64,000 nt of DNA from contig CAKOYD010000004.1 in the NCBI GenBank assembly GCA_934130545.1, positions 1 through 64,000 on the forward strand, written 5' to 3'. The notes under the pieces are model-generated. The model was not told the DNA's origin and did no database searches. It was given only the letters and a program-made list of their open reading frames with translations. Source of the stretch: an uncultured Bacilli bacterium (GTDB taxonomy: Bacteria > Bacillota_I > Bacilli_A > RF39 > UBA660). Positions 60,288 to 64,000 of this stretch are shown here, piece by piece (the first letter of the stretch is position 1; the number at the start of each line of letters is the position of its first letter). Both the position numbers and the translations under genes were made by a program.

Positions 60288-60731
60288 CTAATTAATTATA
60301 TCATGAATATTGTTTATTATATCAGTAGAAACAACATCTTCATCATATGTGATAAATATATTAACATCATTTTTAATAACATAATCAAAATCAGTATATG
60401 CACTATTAATACCATCTATCATAAGCAATTCCTCTATCATACTCTTTAAACAATATTCACAGCATAAATCTTTAATAACAATAGTATATTTCTTACAATT
60501 TTTCATATATTTATCAAAAGCCAATATTGAAGGAATCTTAATTAAATCTAAATACAATAAAATTTCTTTTTCCAATATCTTTAGTGACATTACAAAACTA
60601 TCATATTCTACATATACACTAAAATCATTATTATCTATCTTAACATCATCAATTCCATTTAACGAAAGAAGATAATCATCTAATCCTATAAAACTATACT
60701 TTAATTCTAGTCTAATCTTTAATCTGCTCAC
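60288..60731 (-). CDS. Protein with two HMA-like ferredoxin folds
   Basis: A 147-residue protein. The second half (KKYTIVIKDLCCEYCLKSMI, then DGINSAYTDFDYVIKNDVNI, ITYDEDVVSTDIINNIHDII) has the beta-alpha-beta layout of heavy-metal-associated domains, with CCEYC in place of M-x-C-x-x-C. The first half (GLDDYLLSLNGIDDVKIDNN) looks like a similar fold without cysteines. A metal or ligand role is possible. GTG 60731 has GGTGG six bases upstream; TTG one codon earlier is possible. It may belong to the following operon. Confidence 0.5.
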   Translation of the reverse strand: MSRLKIRLELKYSFIGLDDYLLSLNGIDDVKIDNNDFSVYVEYDSFVMSLKILEKEILLYLDLIKIPSILAFDKYMKNCKKYTIVIKDLCCEYCLKSMIEELLMIDGINSAYTDFDYVIKNDVNIFITYDEDVVSTDIINNIHDIIN

Positions 60732-60777
60732 CAATTACCACCTTCTATTAAAATGAGGTAGAATAATTTCACTGTAA

Positions 60778-61872
60778 CTATTTATTTCCTTCTTCTTTCT
60801 TACTATTTAAATCTAATTTTAAGACTCTACATCTATTAGTTTTCTTCTCATCAGTACTTTCTTCAGGTTTGCTATTTCCATATAATGAAGTTGTTATAAT
60901 ATTATAAACTGTATTATAACAAGTTCGATCAACAACACTAGTTTTTAAAGTTTGATCAACAAAGTCTTCACTATCATCATCAAGTTCTTGAACAATATAT
61001 TCATACATTTCATCACTTATACAATCATATTGCTTAATCTTCTCTATAATACCGAGTTTTTTACCTATATAATATATCAAAAATGTTTCTGTAAAAATAC
61101 TATCTACTTCTTCCATATATTCATAAATCTTATCTAACATATCTTTATATTTTTTTCTCTCATTCATAGAAATATATCTATCCCAATTCTTTTGAATATT
61201 AATTATTCTTTCTCTAAAAGATATTAATACATCTAAATGAGCACTAGCATATGATGCTAACATCGAATCATATCTTTCAATAATACTAAGCATGCAATTA
61301 TTTATTCCACTACTATTTATATCTTCAGGTCTCCTAAATCTTTCATGTAATATTTTTTCTAAATCACATTCACTAAGTATTTCTTCAATCATTTTTTTAG
61401 CATAATACTTTAAAATTATTTCACTATGATTATAAGAATCATATATTAATAAGAATCCATATTCAATACTTCTTTCTACCTCTTCATCTTTCAACTTACT
61501 TAATTCAAATAATACTCTTTTACCAGAATATATTGCTTCACTAATAGCATTATATTTAATATCCTTTGTTAATTCTTCCATAATAATAACTAGTTCTATT
61601 CTCTCATAATCAGTATCTGTATTATCCAAAAAATAATCTGCTACATTCTTAATAAAACTAATATCATTCTTAAACTTTAAAACCATATATTTAACAAACT
61701 CATAATCTTTCTTAACACTATCTGAACATAAATTATACATTTCTTTATCATTTGAATATTCAATAACTTTCATCATAAAATATTTATCATTTTCTAATTC
61801 ATCAACTGAATAATTTCCTAAATCATCACCATTAATATAACTAATAATTAATTCTTTACTATATTTACTCAT
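60778..61872 (-). CDS. Unknown protein, last gene of the sigma operon
   Basis: A 364-residue cytoplasmic protein, mostly helical. The N-terminal part (SVDELENDKYFMMKVIEYSN, KKDYEFVKYMVLKFKNDISF) recalls the DUF4116-like repeats in which D-x-x-F/Y-V/M-x-x-x-V recurs; the remainder is not recognised. The C-terminal tail is charged and disordered (KPEESTDEKKTNRCRV). It overlaps the sigma-like gene (ATGA), so both proteins are made together. It could be a partner or an inhibitor of that sigma, but nothing in the sequence shows it. Confidence 0.55.
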   Translation of the reverse strand: MSKYSKELIISYINGDDLGNYSVDELENDKYFMMKVIEYSNDKEMYNLCSDSVKKDYEFVKYMVLKFKNDISFIKNVADYFLDNTDTDYERIELVIIMEELTKDIKYNAISEAIYSGKRVLFELSKLKDEEVERSIEYGFLLIYDSYNHSEIILKYYAKKMIEEILSECDLEKILHERFRRPEDINSSGINNCMLSIIERYDSMLASYASAHLDVLISFRERIINIQKNWDRYISMNERKKYKDMLDKIYEYMEEVDSIFTETFLIYYIGKKLGIIEKIKQYDCISDEMYEYIVQELDDDSEDFVDQTLKTSVVDRTCYNTVYNIITTSLYGNSKPEESTDEKKTNRCRVLKLDLNSKKEEGNK

Positions 61873-62777
61873 AAAATCACTCCTTCTTTATAATATCTCA
61901 CTAATTTACGTGATGAATATCTTAATTTTCTTAAAGCATGGGCTTCTATCTGCCTAACTCTATCTTTTGTAATACCATATTGTTTACCAATTTCCCAATA
62001 TTTTTTTGTATCACAACCACCTAAACCATATCTTTGATGAATAATATCTTTTACTCTTTCATCTTTCATTGCTAAATCAACATCTCTAATAAATGCTTGG
62101 CGTTCACTCTCATTAATAATATCTCTTTCCATATCATTTCTATCTACCATATTATCACTTATATCATCAAATATACTAATATCAATAATTAACTTTAAAT
62201 AATTCTTAATAGTCGTCTTATTAATATCATTTGTATCCATATTTAAGTTTATATACATCTTTTCAAATAATAATAAAATATCTTCTGCAAAAGAATGACA
62301 AATAGAATCATAAAACATTTCTCTAAGTAAATCATAATTTAACTTTTCATTACTTTTTCTTAATTCAACATAATTATTAAACAGATTTATAAATTCATCA
62401 ACACTACAACCGAATAAATCACATATTAAGAAGTCAGAACCTCCTAATTTTCCATAAACTTCATTAAAGAATGTTGTTGTAAATAAATTTGAATATTTAC
62501 TAATACTTAATAATTCTCCATTATATATCTTTTGTATCCATACCTCTGTAAAAGCACTAATAATATCATCGATATCATACAAACGTGTTGATAAAACTAC
62601 TAAATTATTTCTAGATATATAATTATATACAACATAAAGTGTCCATAATATTACCTTATCCATATACTCTTTCTTTAATAAATCATTACTAACACTTGTC
62701 GCTTTTCTATAAAGTTCTTGAGCTTCTGCTAACTTCAATTTATCAAAACTAGATATTTGATTAAATAATTCATTCAT
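61869..62777 (-). CDS. Divergent sigma-70-family factor
   Basis: A 302-residue sigma-like protein. The C-terminal region 4 is clear: MKDERVKDIIHQRYGLGG, then WEIGKQYGITKDRVRQIEAH and ALRKLRYSSRKL, as in group 1-2 sigma factors. A weak region 2 is seen at about 40-105 (YDIDDIISAFTEVWIQK, YSNLFTTTFFNEVYGKL). It lacks a normal region 1 and -10 recognition helix, so it may be an alternative or accessory sigma. ATG 62777 has GGAGG ten bases upstream; the TTG two codons earlier, at a spacing of four, is an alternative. It is coupled to unknown genes on both sides. Confidence 0.7.
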   Translation of the reverse strand: MNELFNQISSFDKLKLAEAQELYRKATSVSNDLLKKEYMDKVILWTLYVVYNYISRNNLVVLSTRLYDIDDIISAFTEVWIQKIYNGELLSISKYSNLFTTTFFNEVYGKLGGSDFLICDLFGCSVDEFINLFNNYVELRKSNEKLNYDLLREMFYDSICHSFAEDILLLFEKMYINLNMDTNDINKTTIKNYLKLIIDISIFDDISDNMVDRNDMERDIINESERQAFIRDVDLAMKDERVKDIIHQRYGLGGCDTKKYWEIGKQYGITKDRVRQIEAHALRKLRYSSRKLVRYYKEGVIL

Positions 62778-62807
62778 AACCAAATTACCTCCCCTTCAAA
62801 TATATAA

Positions 62808-63374
62808 CTAAATTCTTTCTTTAATTTTACTTTTATTCTTAGGAAACTTCAATGTAAAGAAAGCAACTGGAACTCTATCATTATTTATAGAATTTTCTAT
62901 ATCTGCAAAAGATTTAATTGAATCAATACCAAAACCATTATCTACTAAAATACTTTTAAACTCATCAAAAGATACAATAAACTCATTATAACAGCCACTA
63001 TATATTTCCTCTGGATCTGAATCAAATACACTATCACCATCTATTGCCTTATAACAACCAAATGATATAACAACAAAATCAGATAAAGGTTTAGCGTCCA
63101 CTAATGGAACATTTTCCTCTTTATCCATATCCTCAGCTCTATAAAATAATTTACAAATAGCAGATATTGATAATTCATCATATTTCTTTCCATCAATACC
63201 TAACTTAACAATTAAACTTTCTAAATAATTTTCTAAATTATTAATTGCACCTCTTTCATTTTTTCTCTGTTCAATCTCAAATAGTGAAACAATATCTCCA
63301 GTATCATTAACATCATAACTAATATATTTACTTTCTATTTTATTTTTTAATTCTATTAATTTTTCTTTACTCAT
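62808..63374 (-). CDS. Unknown protein of the sigma operon, 188 residues
   Basis: A 188-residue protein not recognised. The first 55 residues are helical and charged (KEKLIELKNKIESKYISYDV). A central part has LSDFVVISFGCYKAIDGDSV and DPEEIYSGCYNEFIVSFDEF, then FFTLKFPKNKSK at the end. No membrane segment. GGAGG precedes the ATG. It lies 31 bases before the sigma-like gene and 23 after the next upstream one, in the same direction. Confidence 0.55.
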   Translation of the reverse strand: MSKEKLIELKNKIESKYISYDVNDTGDIVSLFEIEQRKNERGAINNLENYLESLIVKLGIDGKKYDELSISAICKLFYRAEDMDKEENVPLVDAKPLSDFVVISFGCYKAIDGDSVFDSDPEEIYSGCYNEFIVSFDEFKSILVDNGFGIDSIKSFADIENSINNDRVPVAFFTLKFPKNKSKIKERI

Positions 63375-63397
63375 TATAATTCCTCCTTAAAATAATT

Positions 63398-64000
63398 TTA
63401 TTTAATTAATTTTTTAACTTTTCTCTCACTTTTAACACAAGCAAAATAATCATCACCTGCTGTGTCATAATAAAAACCTAAACCATCCATTGTTTCATCT
63501 GCCATACTATGTAATCTTTTCACTTTAACTTCTCTATCTTTATCACTAATACGTCCATACATCCCAAGACAAATATTAAGACCTAAATCGTGTAATTGCT
63601 TAATTTTATCAATATCACATATATCATATGGATTATGTGTTAAAAACAAATCACAATTATCAACTTTAAATATTGAAGAACCCATTAATACTAATGGCCT
63701 ATCATCATAAATTATTAGTTTACCATTACTTAAGCCAAACACCTCTCCAAAAGATGAAACAACAGCTACTAACTTTAAACCTAAACTATCATATTTGCCT
63801 TTATTTATTTCAATAGCAGTTTCATCTGACAAATTTATATCTAAAAAAGACAAATAATCACCATACATCTTAGTTTGCTTATATAATCTACTTACCCATT
63901 CAACAAAATCTGTATCATTCAAAATATTAAATATATCATACCTCTTACCAACAGATTTACAATATTGATAATATAAGCAAAACAAATATTCACTTTTCAT
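63398..64000 (-). CDS. Unknown protein at the window edge
   Basis: A 200-residue reading whose first codon is the ATG at 63998-64000, so its start cannot be verified and it may continue beyond the window. Not recognised. It contains FVEWVSRLYKQTKMYGDYLS, LGLKLVAVVSSFGEVFG, and a possible substrate-like segment (DLFLTHNPYDICDIDKI). It reads into the 188-residue gene with a GGAGG between, so it is the first visible gene of the sigma operon. Confidence 0.5.
   Translation of the reverse strand: MKSEYLFCLYYQYCKSVGKRYDIFNILNDTDFVEWVSRLYKQTKMYGDYLSFLDINLSDETAIEINKGKYDSLGLKLVAVVSSFGEVFGLSNGKLIIYDDRPLVLMGSSIFKVDNCDLFLTHNPYDICDIDKIKQLHDLGLNICLGMYGRISDKDREVKVKRLHSMADETMDGLGFYYDTAGDDYFACVKSERKVKKLIK

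Overview
The window comes from a very AT-rich, low-GC Gram-positive bacterium, probably an uncultured gut member of the Bacilli/Mollicutes border. Evidence: most genes have strong GGAGG/GGTGAT ribosome binding sites; tRNA genes encode their CCA ends; Bacillus-type gene sets are present (obgE, lon-ylbD-ylbE, yqeY-rpsU, ftsQ-murB-murG, nusB-xseA-xseB, ppdK, rnr, ybeY); peptidoglycan genes are kept; and TGA is used as a stop. Almost every gene lies on the minus strand. Species-level assignment is not possible from sequence reading alone.

Layout. 1-8 kb: the start of a KilA-N protein at the edge, a five-tRNA operon (Leu-Ser-fMet-Asp-Phe in transcription order) with a near-consensus promoter and terminator, obgE, membrane and lipase-like genes, a GT8 glycosyltransferase, a YugP-type metallopeptidase, MarR and XRE regulators. 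8-17 kb: MTA/SAH nucleosidase, a hybrid-kinase-like protein that lacks its phosphoacceptor histidine, an AMP-binding ligase, and a P-type ATPase behind an apparent NiCo (czcD) riboswitch, which points to transition-metal export. Then come a NADAR protein with a WYL-type regulator and an orphan HExxH protein. 18-19.5 kb: a group II intron remnant and an ORF6N protein.

19.7-28.6 kb is the clearest mobile unit: an 8.9-kb integrative element inserted in the 3' end of ppdK. Its cargo is a HEPN-motif protein, a large serine recombinase, an ASCH protein, an MvaI/BcnI-type restriction enzyme facing its DNA methyltransferase, a dUTPase, and an XRE/ParB pair whose ParB gene is frameshifted at a GA repeat. 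The displaced native last codons of ppdK, followed by a terminator, sit at the other end of the element. No conjugation genes are seen.

31-37 kb: a 699-residue protein made of two fused sigma-70-like units with three nearly identical ~125-bp sigma-4-like repeats, next to a decayed paralog carrying a fourth copy, then ylbE, ylbD and lon. 37-46 kb: a small pilin-like gene, ftsQ-murB-murG, and a Bce-like ABC transporter plus two-component system. 46-54 kb: yqeY, rpsU, an unassigned ~210-nt RNA candidate with its own promoter, smpB, two tandem CapA proteins, rnr, ybeY, VanZ and two exported proteins. 54-57 kb: a decayed DNA-binding gene with two tandem repeats, and a HipA-like kinase/HIRAN pair. 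57-64 kb: nusB-xseA-xseB, a SpoVB-like flippase, and a four-gene operon of unknown proteins around a second divergent sigma factor.
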